A DNA stretch of 64,000 nt from Roseateles oligotrophus. GTDB lineage: Bacteria > Pseudomonadota > Gammaproteobacteria > Burkholderiales > Burkholderiaceae_C. The position numbers were made by a program, and so were the translations under genes. Location of the stretch: the NCBI RefSeq assembly GCF_025717515.1, contig NZ_JAJIRN010000004.1:372001-436000 (forward strand), in the 5' to 3' direction. Shown one piece after another: positions 9,977 to 17,702 of this stretch. Numbering within the stretch: position 1 is the first letter of the stretch; each line of letters opens with the position of its first letter. The notes under the pieces are model-generated. The model did no database searches. It was not told where the DNA came from and worked only from the letters and a program-made list of their open reading frames with translations.

Positions 9977-10639
9977 ATGAGCAATTCCCCCAATGAGTCG
10001 CTGACCCCCAAGGCGCGCATCGTTTTGTACTGGATGGACCTGGCCGGTGTGGCCGTTTTTGCCATCAGCGGTGCGCTGGCCGCCATGCAGTCGCGGCTTG
10101 ACCTGTTCGGCGTGCTGGTGCTGGCCGCCATCACCGCAATCGGCGGCGGCACGTTGCGCGATCTGCTTTTGGGCCGCCACCCGATCTTCTGGATGCGCGA
10201 TACCCGCTACATCAAGGTGATCGCCTTGACCGCCATGCTGACCGCGCTGGCCGCCAGCGGCTGGGGTCAGGTCTTGCAGAGCGGCAACGGCGCCCTGGTG
10301 ATCGCCGACACTCTCGGCCTGGCCCTGTTTGCGCTATGCGGCGCCGAGATCGCCGAGGAGGCCGGCAAGCCGCGCCTGGTGGTCGTCTTGCTCGGCACCA
10401 TCACCGCCAGCGGCGGCGGCGTGCTGCGCGATCTGCTGACCGGCCAGGTGCCGCTGCTGCTGCGCCGCGACATCTATGCGAGCGCAGCGATCGGCGGCAT
10501 CGCCGCCTACTTGCTGCTGCGTGCCTTGGGGCTGCCGCGTCAAGTGGCCTTCATCGCCGGCATGCTGATGGTGGTGGCCTTGCGCTTGGCCGCCCTGCAC
10601 TTTGGTTGGCAGTTACCGGCGCCACAGCTGAGCCAATAA
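9977..10639 (+). CDS. Trimeric intracellular cation channel family protein (UPF0126, YadS/YicG type)
   Basis: This 220-residue inner-membrane protein consists of two similar halves, each of about three transmembrane helices. Each half carries the family signature ([11 protein letters not shown] near residue 50 and [11 protein letters not shown] near residue 137). Family members are bacterial TRIC-like channels; the physiological substrate in proteobacteria is unsettled. The start at ATG 9977 gives the short polar N terminus before the first helix; an ATG at 9968 is also possible, and neither has a clear ribosome-binding site. It is divergent from htpG. Confidence 0.85.
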   Translation: MSNSPNESLTPKARIVLYWMDLAGVAVFAISGALAAMQSRLDLFGVLVLAAITAIGGGTLRDLLLGRHPIFWMRDTRYIKVIALTAMLTALAASGWGQVLQSGNGALVIADTLGLALFALCGAEIAEEAGKPRLVVVLLGTITASGGGVLRDLLTGQVPLLLRRDIYASAAIGGIAAYLLLRALGLPRQVAFIAGMLMVVALRLAALHFGWQLPAPQLSQ

Positions 10640-10646
10640 CAGCCAA

Positions 10647-10958
10647 TCAGTAAGACAGCGTTCGCTTCGCCACATCCACCCGCAGCAAGGCCTTGCTCAA
10701 GGCGCCGCTGGTGGCGCGGGCGTAATCAAGCGCCCAAGCGGGGTCGGCAAAAGCCTCCGGCCCGGCGACCGAGGCAATGCCGAGGATCTTGTCCGCCAGC
10801 AAAACCTTGCCCGACCCCCGCATCGGCACGCAGTCATGCTTGACGAACTGCTCGTCCAGCCATTGACGGGCGGCCTCGAAACTCAAGACCTCCGCCCCAT
10901 CAACGAGCAGATCGAACTGCTGAATCGGGCTGAATACCACCTTCACTTGACTGCGCAT
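10647..10958 (-). CDS. Small hypothetical protein, 103 residues
   Basis: This is a compact open frame between two convergent or co-linear genes. There is no signal peptide, membrane segment or recognisable motif; the composition is that of a small soluble alpha/beta protein. It lies 44 bases downstream of the aroG stop on the same strand and could be co-transcribed with it. I recognise no family. Confidence 0.6.
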   Translation of the reverse strand: MRSQVKVVFSPIQQFDLLVDGAEVLSFEAARQWLDEQFVKHDCVPMRGSGKVLLADKILGIASVAGPEAFADPAWALDYARATSGALSKALLRVDVAKRTLSY

Positions 10959-11002
10959 CGCTGGCCTTTCTGGCTGCTGATGCGCGGATTCTGACTTAGA
11001 AA

Positions 11003-12130
11003 TCAGCCGCGCGCCGTTTTCACCGCCTCGCTCAAGACCTTCAAGACCTCGAGCGAATCATCCCAGCCCAGGCAGGCGTCGGTGATGCTCTTGCCGTATT
11101 CCAGCTTCTTGGCGTCGTCCTTGCCGGGGGTGAACTTCTGCGCGCCATCGACCAGATGGCTCTCGACCATCACGCCGAAAATGCTTTTGCCACCGGCCTT
11201 GATCTGCTCGGCCACATCGCGAGCCACATCGACCTGACGCAGATGCTGCTTGGAGCTATTGGCATGCGAGCAGTCCACCATCAGCGTCATGTCCAGCTTG
11301 GACGCGGCCAGGTCCTTGCAGGCGGCGGCCACATTCTCCGCGTCGTAATTGGGCGCCTTGCCGCCGCGCAGGATCACATGGCAATCCTTATTGCCCTTGG
11401 TCTCGACGATGGCGACCTGACCGTTTTTGTGCACCGACAAAAAGTGGTGCGGGCGGGCCGCCGCCTGGATCGCATCGGTGGCGATCTTGATATTGCCGTC
11501 GGTGCCATTCTTGAAGCCGATTGGTGCGGACAGGCCCGACGCCAACTCGCGGTGCACCTGGCTTTCGGTCGTGCGCGCGCCGATCGCGCCCCAAGAAATC
11601 AAGTCGCCAATGTATTGCGGCGAGATCACGTCGAGGAACTCGGAGCCGGCGGGCATGCCCAGCCGGTTGATCTCCAGCAGCAACTGGCGGGCGATGCGCA
11701 GGCCTTCGTCGATGCGATAGCTCTCGTCCAGGTAAGGGTCGTTGATCAAGCCCTTCCAGCCGACCGTGGTGCGCGGCTTCTCGAAGTAGACCCGCATCAC
11801 GATCTCCAGCGTGTCGGCGTACTTCTCGCGCTGCACTTGCAGTTTGCGGGCGTACTCGATCGCGGCGGCCGGATCGTGAATCGAGCAGGGGCCGATGATG
11901 ACCAAGAGGCGGTCATCCTTGCGCTGCATGATCTTGCGGATCTTGCCGCGCGTGCCGGCAATCAGCGGCTCCATCGGCGTGCCTCGAATCGGGAAGAAGC
12001 GAATCAGATGTTCGGGCGGCGGCAGCGGCGTAACGTCGACGATGCGCTCATCATCGGTCAGGCTGGTCTTGTCCTGCGGCGAGTACCAGCGTTCGGCGGC
12101 TTGTTCGGCTTTGGCGTTTTTGGCATTCAT
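11003..12130 (-). CDS. aroG: 3-deoxy-7-phosphoheptulonate synthase, class I (AroF/G/H type)
   Basis: This 375-residue enzyme joins phosphoenolpyruvate and erythrose-4-phosphate in the first step of the shikimate pathway. Family blocks are clear: RLLVIIGPCSIHDP, VYFEKPRTTVGWKGLINDP, SEFLDVISPQY, GARTTESQ, GFKNGTDG and VDCSHANSSK. The N terminus is about 20 residues longer than E. coli AroG. The feedback specificity (Phe, Tyr or Trp) cannot be read with certainty, so the symbol is generic. Upstream lie a leader-peptide frame rich in Phe/Tyr/Trp codons and an intrinsic terminator, indicating transcription attenuation by aromatic amino acid supply. Confidence 0.95.
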   Translation of the reverse strand: MNAKNAKAEQAAERWYSPQDKTSLTDDERIVDVTPLPPPEHLIRFFPIRGTPMEPLIAGTRGKIRKIMQRKDDRLLVIIGPCSIHDPAAAIEYARKLQVQREKYADTLEIVMRVYFEKPRTTVGWKGLINDPYLDESYRIDEGLRIARQLLLEINRLGMPAGSEFLDVISPQYIGDLISWGAIGARTTESQVHRELASGLSAPIGFKNGTDGNIKIATDAIQAAARPHHFLSVHKNGQVAIVETKGNKDCHVILRGGKAPNYDAENVAAACKDLAASKLDMTLMVDCSHANSSKQHLRQVDVARDVAEQIKAGGKSIFGVMVESHLVDGAQKFTPGKDDAKKLEYGKSITDACLGWDDSLEVLKVLSEAVKTARG

Positions 12131-12165
12131 GTTTTGGGTCTCTTGCTAGATCTGATTCGAGGAGC

Positions 12166-12199
12166 AAAAAAAAACCGCCGGGGTGAACCCGGCGGTTTT
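12166..12199 (-). terminator. Attenuator terminator in the aroG leader
   Basis: On the minus strand a GC-rich stem (CCGCCGGG with CCCGGCGG, extended by AAAA/TTTT) encloses a short loop and is followed by nine T residues, 35 bases before the aroG start. Its 5' arm can instead pair with CCGGCGG at 12250-12244 inside the upstream leader frame (7 perfect base pairs), giving a plausible antiterminator. Because it lies between the aroG leader and aroG, it is placed to control entry into aroG and not to end another gene. Confidence 0.8.
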
Positions 12200-12224
12200 C
12201 AGAAATTTGATTTGCGTTTTTGGT

Positions 12225-12296
12225 TTACGCGTTCGCCTCTCTGCCGCCGGTGCGGTGTGAGAACCAAAAGAAAGAATAAAACTTTGGTGAAGGCAT
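12225..12296 (-). CDS. Leader peptide of aroG with aromatic codon cluster
   Basis: This 23-residue frame starts at ATG 12296 and ends at TAA 12225. Residues 6-12 read F-Y-S-F-F-W-F: six of seven codons are for Phe, Tyr or Trp. Codons 16-18 (Thr-Gly-Gly) hold the sequence that can pair with the terminator arm. This is the layout of classic pheA/trp-type attenuators: a ribosome stalling on aromatic codons would favour the antiterminator and let aroG be transcribed. No strong ribosome-binding site is visible before the ATG, which is the weakest point. Confidence 0.7.
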   Translation of the reverse strand: MPSPKFYSFFWFSHRTGGREANA

Positions 12297-12355
12297 GGCT
12301 TGAATGTAGCACGCGAATATTGCGTAGCCGCCGTACTGCTGCGGCCGAACAACAA

Positions 12356-13819
12356 TCAGGCCGTGCCGCCGACCGTCAGCCCGTCGATCCGCAGCGTTGG
12401 CTGACCGACGCCGACCGGCACGCTCTGGCCCTCTTTGCCGCAGACGCCGACACCGGTGTCGAGCTGCATATCGTTGCCAATCATGGTCACGCGGGTCAGC
12501 GCCTCGGGGCCGCTGCCGATGATGGTCGCACCCTTGACCGGGTACTGGATCTGGCCGTTCTCGACCCAGAAGGCCTCGCTGGCCGAGAACACGAATTTGC
12601 CCGAGGTGATGTCGACCTGCCCGCCGCCGAAGTTGGTCGCGTAGATGCCGCGCTTGATGCTGGCGATGATTTCCTTCGGCTCCTTGTCGCCTCCGAGCAT
12701 ATAGGTGTTGGTCATGCGCGGCATCGGCACATGGGCATAACTCTCACGCCTGCCGTTACCGGTCGGCGCCACCTTCATCAGGCGCGCATTCATCGCGTCC
12801 TGGATATAGCCCTTCAGGATGCCGTCCTCGATCAAGACATTGCGCTGCGAGGCCCAACCTTCGTCGTCAACGTTCATCGAGCCGCGGCGGTCCGGCAGCG
12901 TGCCGTCGTCCAAAACCGTGACGCCCTTGGCCGCCACGCGCTGGCCGATGCGGCCGGCAAAAGCGCTCGAGCCCTTGCGGTTGAAGTCGCCTTCCAGGCC
13001 ATGGCCGATCGCTTCGTGCAAGAGCACACCGGGCCAGCCGGGGCCGAGCACCACGGTCATCTCGCCGGCCGGGGCCGGGCGCGAGTCCAGATTCGTCAGC
13101 GCGGCATTGACGGCCTGATCGACATAGCTGGCAATCATCTCGTCGGTGAAATAGGCCAGGCCAAAGCGCCCGCCGCCACCGCCCGAGCCGACCTCGCGGC
13201 GGCCATTGCTCTCGGCAATCACCGTCACGCTCAGGCGCACCAGCGGCCGCACATCGGCGGCCAAGGTGCCGTCGGCGCGCGCCACCAGAATCACCTCATG
13301 CTCGGCGGCCAGGCCAGCCATCACCTGCGCCACACGCGGGTCTTTGCCGCGCGCCATGCGTTCGGTGCGCTCCAGCAAGGCGACCTTTTCGGTGCTGTCG
13401 AGGCTGGCGATCGGGTCGGCCGGGCCATAGAGCGAGCGGCTCTTTGACACGGTGGGATTGGCGGGCACCTTGACGCGGCGGCTCTGGCCGGCGGCAGCAA
13501 TCGAGCGCACTGTCAAGGCGGCGTCGATGATGGCGGCCTCGGAGATATCGTCGGAATAGGCAAACGCGGTCTTCTCGCCGGCCACGGCGCGCACGCCCAC
13601 GCCCTGATCGATGCTGAAGCTGCCGCTCTTGACGATGCCCTCTTCCAAGCTCCAGCCCTCGGAGCGGGTGTGCTGGAAATAGAGGTCGGCGTCATCAACG
13701 CGGTGCTCGGTGATCAATCGCAAGGCTTTGGCCAGCAAGGGCTCGCTGAGGCCGTAAGGCTCCAGCAATTGGCTACGGGCTGCTACCAGGCGGGCAAGGG
13801 TGGGTTCGCGCGAAATCAT
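12356..13819 (-). CDS. tldD: Metalloprotease TldD
   Basis: The 487-residue product is a TldD/PmbA family member. TldD with TldE forms a zinc protease that degrades unfolded peptides and matures peptide antibiotics. The zinc motif HEAIGH (His268, Glu269, His273) is followed by GLEGDFNRKGSSAFAGRIG, typical of TldD and not TldE. Length agrees with E. coli TldD (481). The start at 13819 (MISREPTLARLV) is chosen because the upstream extension is not family-like. No tldE/pmbA is in the window. The stop lies 60 bases before the aroG leader ATG, so the aroG promoter probably overlaps the tldD 3' end. Confidence 0.95.
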   Translation of the reverse strand: MISREPTLARLVAARSQLLEPYGLSEPLLAKALRLITEHRVDDADLYFQHTRSEGWSLEEGIVKSGSFSIDQGVGVRAVAGEKTAFAYSDDISEAAIIDAALTVRSIAAAGQSRRVKVPANPTVSKSRSLYGPADPIASLDSTEKVALLERTERMARGKDPRVAQVMAGLAAEHEVILVARADGTLAADVRPLVRLSVTVIAESNGRREVGSGGGGGRFGLAYFTDEMIASYVDQAVNAALTNLDSRPAPAGEMTVVLGPGWPGVLLHEAIGHGLEGDFNRKGSSAFAGRIGQRVAAKGVTVLDDGTLPDRRGSMNVDDEGWASQRNVLIEDGILKGYIQDAMNARLMKVAPTGNGRRESYAHVPMPRMTNTYMLGGDKEPKEIIASIKRGIYATNFGGGQVDITSGKFVFSASEAFWVENGQIQYPVKGATIIGSGPEALTRVTMIGNDMQLDTGVGVCGKEGQSVPVGVGQPTLRIDGLTVGGTA

Positions 13820-13863
13820 GACTTGATTGTAGGAGGGCTGGCGGGAGCCCGCTCGAAGCAAAT

Positions 13864-14736
13864 TCAAGGGTTCGCACCGACCCAATCCGCCAAGGCATCA
13901 AACACCAAACGCAGGCGCGGCGTGTCGCGCAATTCGCGGTGGGCGGTCAGCCACAGTGGCAGCGGCGGGATCGGTATTTCGGGCAGCACCTGCTGCAGAT
14001 TGAGGTCGCGTGCGGCCAGGCTTTGCAGGCCCACAGCGATGCCGCAGCCGGCCCGCATCGCCTCCCACATCGCCACATGGCTGTCACTGCGCAAGCAAAA
14101 AAACTCACGTTCGACGGCGAAGCCCGCAGCCGCGAAGCCGCGCAGCAACTGATCGGCCCGGTCGAAGCCCAACCAGTGATGCTGAGCCAGCGTCGCCACC
14201 GTCGGCACACCATGGCGGGCCAAATAACGTCTGTGCGCGTACATGCCGAGCGGCCAATCGGCCAGCTTGCGCGCTACCAGCATGCCCTGCTCGGGACGTA
14301 CCATGCGCAGCGCGATGTCGGCGCTGCGGTCCAGCAGATTTTCGACCTCGTCGCTGGCGACAATCTCCAGCTGAATTTCTGGATGATCGAGCCGCATCCG
14401 CGCCAGGAACTCGGGCAAAAAGTAACAGCAGACGATCTCGCTGGCGGTCATGCGCACCGTGCCGGCCAGACTTGTTTCACGCGCAGCCAAGGCCAGGCTC
14501 AGCTCTTGCGCACCTTCGCGCATGCGCCTTGCGGCGGGCAGCAAGGCCTGGCCGGCCGCGGTCAAAGTGAGGCCACGCGGGTGGCGCTCAAACAGGCTTT
14601 GACCGAGTGAGGACTCCAAGGCCGTCAACTGCCGGCTCAGCGTCGGTTGGCTCTGGCTCAGCAGCGCAACGGCTCGGCTCAAGGAGCCCGCCTCGGCCAA
14701 GCCAAGAAATATCTGCACCTGCGACCAATCGAGCAC
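13864..14736 (-). CDS. LysR family transcriptional regulator
   Basis: This 290-residue regulator has an N-terminal winged helix-turn-helix (about residues 4-62: SLSRAVALLSQSQPTLSRQL...LGQSLFERHPRGLTLT) and a LysR substrate-binding domain (about 90-285). It is divergent from the dehydrogenase gene at 14848, and a 111-base intergenic region with a short palindrome separates them. By the usual LysR arrangement it probably controls that operon; the inducer is unknown. Confidence 0.93.
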   Translation of the reverse strand: MLDWSQVQIFLGLAEAGSLSRAVALLSQSQPTLSRQLTALESSLGQSLFERHPRGLTLTAAGQALLPAARRMREGAQELSLALAARETSLAGTVRMTASEIVCCYFLPEFLARMRLDHPEIQLEIVASDEVENLLDRSADIALRMVRPEQGMLVARKLADWPLGMYAHRRYLARHGVPTVATLAQHHWLGFDRADQLLRGFAAAGFAVEREFFCLRSDSHVAMWEAMRAGCGIAVGLQSLAARDLNLQQVLPEIPIPPLPLWLTAHRELRDTPRLRLVFDALADWVGANP

Positions 14737-14749
14737 TTTTCGCCCCGCT

Positions 14750-14763
14750 ATTCATTTTTGAAT
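14750..14763. promoter_or_regulatory. Candidate LysR operator palindrome
   Basis: ATTCA-N4-TGAAT lies 13 bases upstream of the LysR start codon and 84 bases before the divergent dehydrogenase gene. The T-N11-A core and AT-rich dyad fit a LysR box. The position suggests autoregulation plus control of the divergent gene. Confidence 0.4.
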
Positions 14764-14847
14764 ATCCAGCGTTCATGATAGTCGCTTCCGAATTGCGGCA
14801 AAAACTTTGACACTTCAGCCCAAGCAATTGCAAGCAAAGGACCACAC

Positions 14848-15822
14848 ATGAAACCCTCCCTCTTGATTCTTGGCGCCGCCGGCCGCCTGGGCCTTTGTTT
14901 GACTCGCGCCTTCGCCGAAGCCGGCTGGCAGGTGATTGCGCAGGCTCGCAAGCCGCTGCCGGCCGATCTGCTCGGCCTGGACCATGTACGGGCGCTGAAC
15001 TGCGACGCCTTGGACCGCGCCGCCCTGATCAAGGGCGCGCAAGGCGTCAGCGTCGTCATCAATGCCCTGAATCCGCCCTATACCGAGTGGCATCGACTGC
15101 TCTTGCCGATGGCCGACGCGGCGCAGGCGACGGCCAAGGCCTTAGGCGCTTTACTGATGCTGCCCGGCAATGTCTATAACTTCGGCAGCGAATTGCCCGC
15201 TGTGCTGACGCCCCACACGCCCGAGCGAGCCAACACGCCCAAGGCCGGCCTGCGTATCGAGATGGAAGCGCGCATGGCGGCCGAGCCGGGGCTGGATTCG
15301 GTGGTGCTGCGGGCGGGCGACTTCTTCGGCGGGCCGGGGCGCGGCACCTGGTTTGATCTGGCCCTGATCTCCAAGCTCAAGAGTGGCCGTTTCATCTACC
15401 CCGGCCCGCTGGATCAGACCCATGCCTGGGCCTATCTGCCCGATCTGGCCGAATGCTTTGTACGCATCGCCGAAAAGCGCGCCGAGTTGAAGGGCCATCA
15501 CCGCCTTCATTTCGCCGGCCATTCGGTGGAGGGTCAGGTCTTGCACCAAGCTTTTGCGCAAGCCTGGGGCCAGCCCTTGAAGGCAGGCGACTTGCCTTGG
15601 TTCTTGATTCGCCTAGGCTCACCCTTTGTTGCCAGTTGGCGTGCCATCGCCGAGATGCGCTATCTGTGGCAGAAGCCGCACCGTTTGGACGACGCCGAAC
15701 TGCGCCGGTTGATCGGCGAGCCGCCTCAGACACCGCTGGTCCCGGCGCTGCGCGCCAGCCTTGAGGCCTTGGCGCTTGTTGCGCCGACTTCTGCTGCTGC
15801 AAGCGCCGAGGTGCTGGCATGA
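14848..15822 (+). CDS. NAD-dependent epimerase/dehydratase-like (atypical short-chain dehydrogenase)
   Basis: The 324-residue soluble protein has a Rossmann-type N terminus with the glycine motif GAAGRLG (residues 9-15) and a Tyr in the NVYNFG stretch near residue 110. It resembles the NmrA/atypical SDR group that acts on sugar nucleotides or other small molecules; the substrate cannot be read. It is the first gene of a two-gene unit with the DUF4188 gene (4-base ATGA overlap) and is divergent from a LysR regulator. Confidence 0.8.
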   Translation: MKPSLLILGAAGRLGLCLTRAFAEAGWQVIAQARKPLPADLLGLDHVRALNCDALDRAALIKGAQGVSVVINALNPPYTEWHRLLLPMADAAQATAKALGALLMLPGNVYNFGSELPAVLTPHTPERANTPKAGLRIEMEARMAAEPGLDSVVLRAGDFFGGPGRGTWFDLALISKLKSGRFIYPGPLDQTHAWAYLPDLAECFVRIAEKRAELKGHHRLHFAGHSVEGQVLHQAFAQAWGQPLKAGDLPWFLIRLGSPFVASWRAIAEMRYLWQKPHRLDDAELRRLIGEPPQTPLVPALRASLEALALVAPTSAAASAEVLA

Positions 15823-16298
15823 GCGGCCCGGTGCTGCGCGAGCGCCTGACGGCCCGCCTGGACGGCGACTATGTGGTCTTCTTGATCGGCATGCGCATCA
15901 ACAAGCCCTGGCTCGTCCACAAATGGTGGCCGGTGGTGAGCGCGATGCCGCGCATGCAACGCGAACTGCAGTCGCAGCCGGACTCAGGCCTGCTGCACGC
16001 CGAGACATGGTTCTCGCGCACTCTTATCCAGGTTCAGTATTGGCGTTCGATGGAGCAACTGATGGCTTATGCCAAAAACCGTGAGGCCCAGCACCTGCCC
16101 GCTTGGGCGGCCTTCAACAAGGCGATCGGCACCGATGGTTCAGTCGGCATCTGGCATGAAACCTACGCCGTCCGGCCGGGCAGCTCGGAGAGCGTCTACG
16201 TCAATATGCCCGCCTTCGGCCTGGGACGCGCTGGCGAACTGGTGCCGGTCAAGGGCCGGCTGGCGTCGGCCGCTCAACGCATGGCGGCAGGAAAGTGA
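15819..16298 (+). CDS. DUF4188 family protein (monooxygenase/dehydratase-like)
   Basis: This 159-residue soluble protein starts in the ATGA overlap with the preceding dehydrogenase gene. The pattern FLIGMRINKPWLVHKWWPV at the N terminus, a central VQYWRSMEQLMAYA and a later IWHETYAV fit DUF4188, which is related to small ferredoxin-like monooxygenase folds. The overlap points to coupled translation and shared function with the dehydrogenase. The reaction is unknown. Confidence 0.7.
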   Translation: MSGPVLRERLTARLDGDYVVFLIGMRINKPWLVHKWWPVVSAMPRMQRELQSQPDSGLLHAETWFSRTLIQVQYWRSMEQLMAYAKNREAQHLPAWAAFNKAIGTDGSVGIWHETYAVRPGSSESVYVNMPAFGLGRAGELVPVKGRLASAAQRMAAGK

Positions 16299-16315
16299 AC
16301 AAGCCCGCGTCGAAA

Positions 16316-17236
16316 TCAGTCGGCGCGGGCATTCTTCAATGCCAAGGCATGGTCGTAGAGGCGGTTGCGCGAGCTACCGCTGATCTCGGCCGCCAGCGCC
16401 ACCGCCTGCTTCAGCGGCAACTCGGCGCTCAGCAGCGCAAGCACCCGCAGCGCCTCGGCCGGCAACTCGCCCTCCGACGCCGCCTCGGGTTTGAGCGCAT
16501 GCAGCACCAACACAAACTCACCGCGCTCGCGCTGCGCATCCGCCGCCATCCAAGCCGGCAACTCGGCCGCCAGCGCGGTGTGGACGGTTTCGAACTGCTT
16601 GGTCAACTCGCGGCTGACGGTCACCTTCTGCGTCGGGCAAACCTCGGCCAGCAGTTCGATCACCGCCTTGATGCGATGCGGCGCTTCAAACAAAACCTGG
16701 CTGCGCGGCCGGCCACAGAGCGTCAGCAAGACCGTGCGGCGCTCGGCCGCCTTGGTCGGCAAAAACCCGGCGAACTCGAAACCCTGCGCCACCGTGTCGC
16801 CGGCCACGCTGAGCGCCGTCACCGTGCTGCTGGCGCCGGGAACGGGGAACACTCGTAGGCCTGCGGCCGCCACGGCCGCCACCAAGACCGCGCCGGGGTC
16901 GGAGATGGCGGGCGTGCCGGCGTCGCTGATATAGGCGATGCGCTCGCCTTGTTGGAGCCTGGCGACCAGCGCTTCGCTGGCCTCATGCTCGTTGTGCTGA
17001 TGCAGCTTGAGCAGCGGCTTGTGCAGGCCCAGATGGCGCAGCAAGCCGGCGCTGACCCGCGTGTCCTCGCAGGCCACCGCATCGACCAGTCCCAAGACAT
17101 GGGCGGCGCGGAAGGTGATGTCGGCCAGATTGCCAATCGGCGTCGCCACCACATAGAGCGTGGACGCGGGATACTGCTGATTACCAGCCGCAGCTGCGGC
17201 GGCCTGTTGCATCAGCAGGGAGGCATCGGCGTTCAT
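16316..17236 (-). CDS. rsmI: 16S rRNA (cytidine(1402)-2'-O)-methyltransferase RsmI
   Basis: This 306-residue protein has a tetrapyrrole-methylase fold. Blocks include LYVVATPIGNLADIT, ACEDTRVSAGLL, RIAYISDAGTPAISDPG and FPVPGASSTVTALSVAG. It 2'-O-methylates C1402 of 16S rRNA with SAM. I place the start at ATG 17236, which gives a 26-residue Ala/Gln-rich tail before the fold; an upstream extension is Arg/Cys-rich and implausible. The start codon overlaps that of divergent yraN within one CATG. In E. coli, rsmI is likewise divergent from lpoA-yraN-diaA-dolP; lpoA is absent here. Confidence 0.95.
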   Translation of the reverse strand: MNADASLLMQQAAAAAAGNQQYPASTLYVVATPIGNLADITFRAAHVLGLVDAVACEDTRVSAGLLRHLGLHKPLLKLHQHNEHEASEALVARLQQGERIAYISDAGTPAISDPGAVLVAAVAAAGLRVFPVPGASSTVTALSVAGDTVAQGFEFAGFLPTKAAERRTVLLTLCGRPRSQVLFEAPHRIKAVIELLAEVCPTQKVTVSRELTKQFETVHTALAAELPAWMAADAQRERGEFVLVLHALKPEAASEGELPAEALRVLALLSAELPLKQAVALAAEISGSSRNRLYDHALALKNARAD

Positions 17237-17624
17237 GTTCAAGTGGGGCTCTCCCAAGACTCTCGGATCGGAGGCGGAAGACCTTGCCTTGCAATACTTG
17301 CAGCGGCAGGGTCTGCGCCTGGTGGAGCGCAATTATCGGGTCGCCGCCGGCCCCCGAGCGCGCGGTGGCGAAGTCGATCTGATTCTGCGCGACGGCGCGG
17401 GCACGCTGGTGTTCGTCGAAGTGCGCGCCCGCGCCGGTCTTTCGCATGGCGGCGCGGCGGCCAGCGTGACGAAAACTAAGCAGCGCCGGCTGATCTATGC
17501 CGCCCAACATTACCTCCTCAACGTCGCCACGCCGCCGCCCTGCCGCTTCGATGTGCTGGCGATTGATGGCGATGTCATCGAATGGATTCAGGCGGCGTTT
17601 GATACCGGGCCTACTGGCTCCTGA
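17235..17624 (+). CDS. yraN: YraN family endonuclease-like protein (UPF0102)
   Basis: The 129-residue protein shows the UPF0102 restriction-nuclease-like core: GSEAEDLALQYLQRQGL, then GGEVDLILRDG and FVEVRAR, with catalytic-type Glu, Asp and Glu. The usual Lys of the FVEVK motif is Arg here. The cellular role is unproven; homologues are linked to DNA processing or recombination. A GGAGG sequence 11 bases upstream lies inside the rsmI coding region. It begins the conserved yraN-diaA-dolP series. Confidence 0.88.
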   Translation: MFKWGSPKTLGSEAEDLALQYLQRQGLRLVERNYRVAAGPRARGGEVDLILRDGAGTLVFVEVRARAGLSHGGAAASVTKTKQRRLIYAAQHYLLNVATPPPCRFDVLAIDGDVIEWIQAAFDTGPTGS

Positions 17625-17626
17625 GT

Positions 17627-17670
17627 GGGTTCGGGGTGGCTTCGGGGTGGCTTCGGGGTGGCTTCGGGGT
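17627..17670 (+). repeat. Four tandem copies of an 11-bp unit (GGCTTCGGGGT)
   Basis: GGGTTCGGGGT is followed by three exact copies of GGCTTCGGGGT directly after the yraN stop codon and before diaA. The 11-bp period is not a multiple of three and the array is outside any gene. It is a minisatellite that could vary in copy number and alter spacing or RNA structure between yraN and diaA. Confidence 0.9.
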
Positions 17671-17702
17671 GGGCAAGCCCCGGTCGCTTATGATCCGGCC
17701 CC

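Noticed and set aside
8790-9980. Plus-strand open frame antisense to htpG
   Set aside because: It mirrors the htpG coding sequence and has no independent coding signal.
10959-11002. Hairpin after aroG as a terminator
   Set aside because: The stem is imperfect, overlaps the stop codon and has no T run.
11156-13447. Very long plus-strand open frame across aroG and tldD
   Set aside because: It is antisense to two clearly recognised genes, rich in His/Arg/Ala/Gly and without any family-like motif; it arises from the high GC of the real genes.
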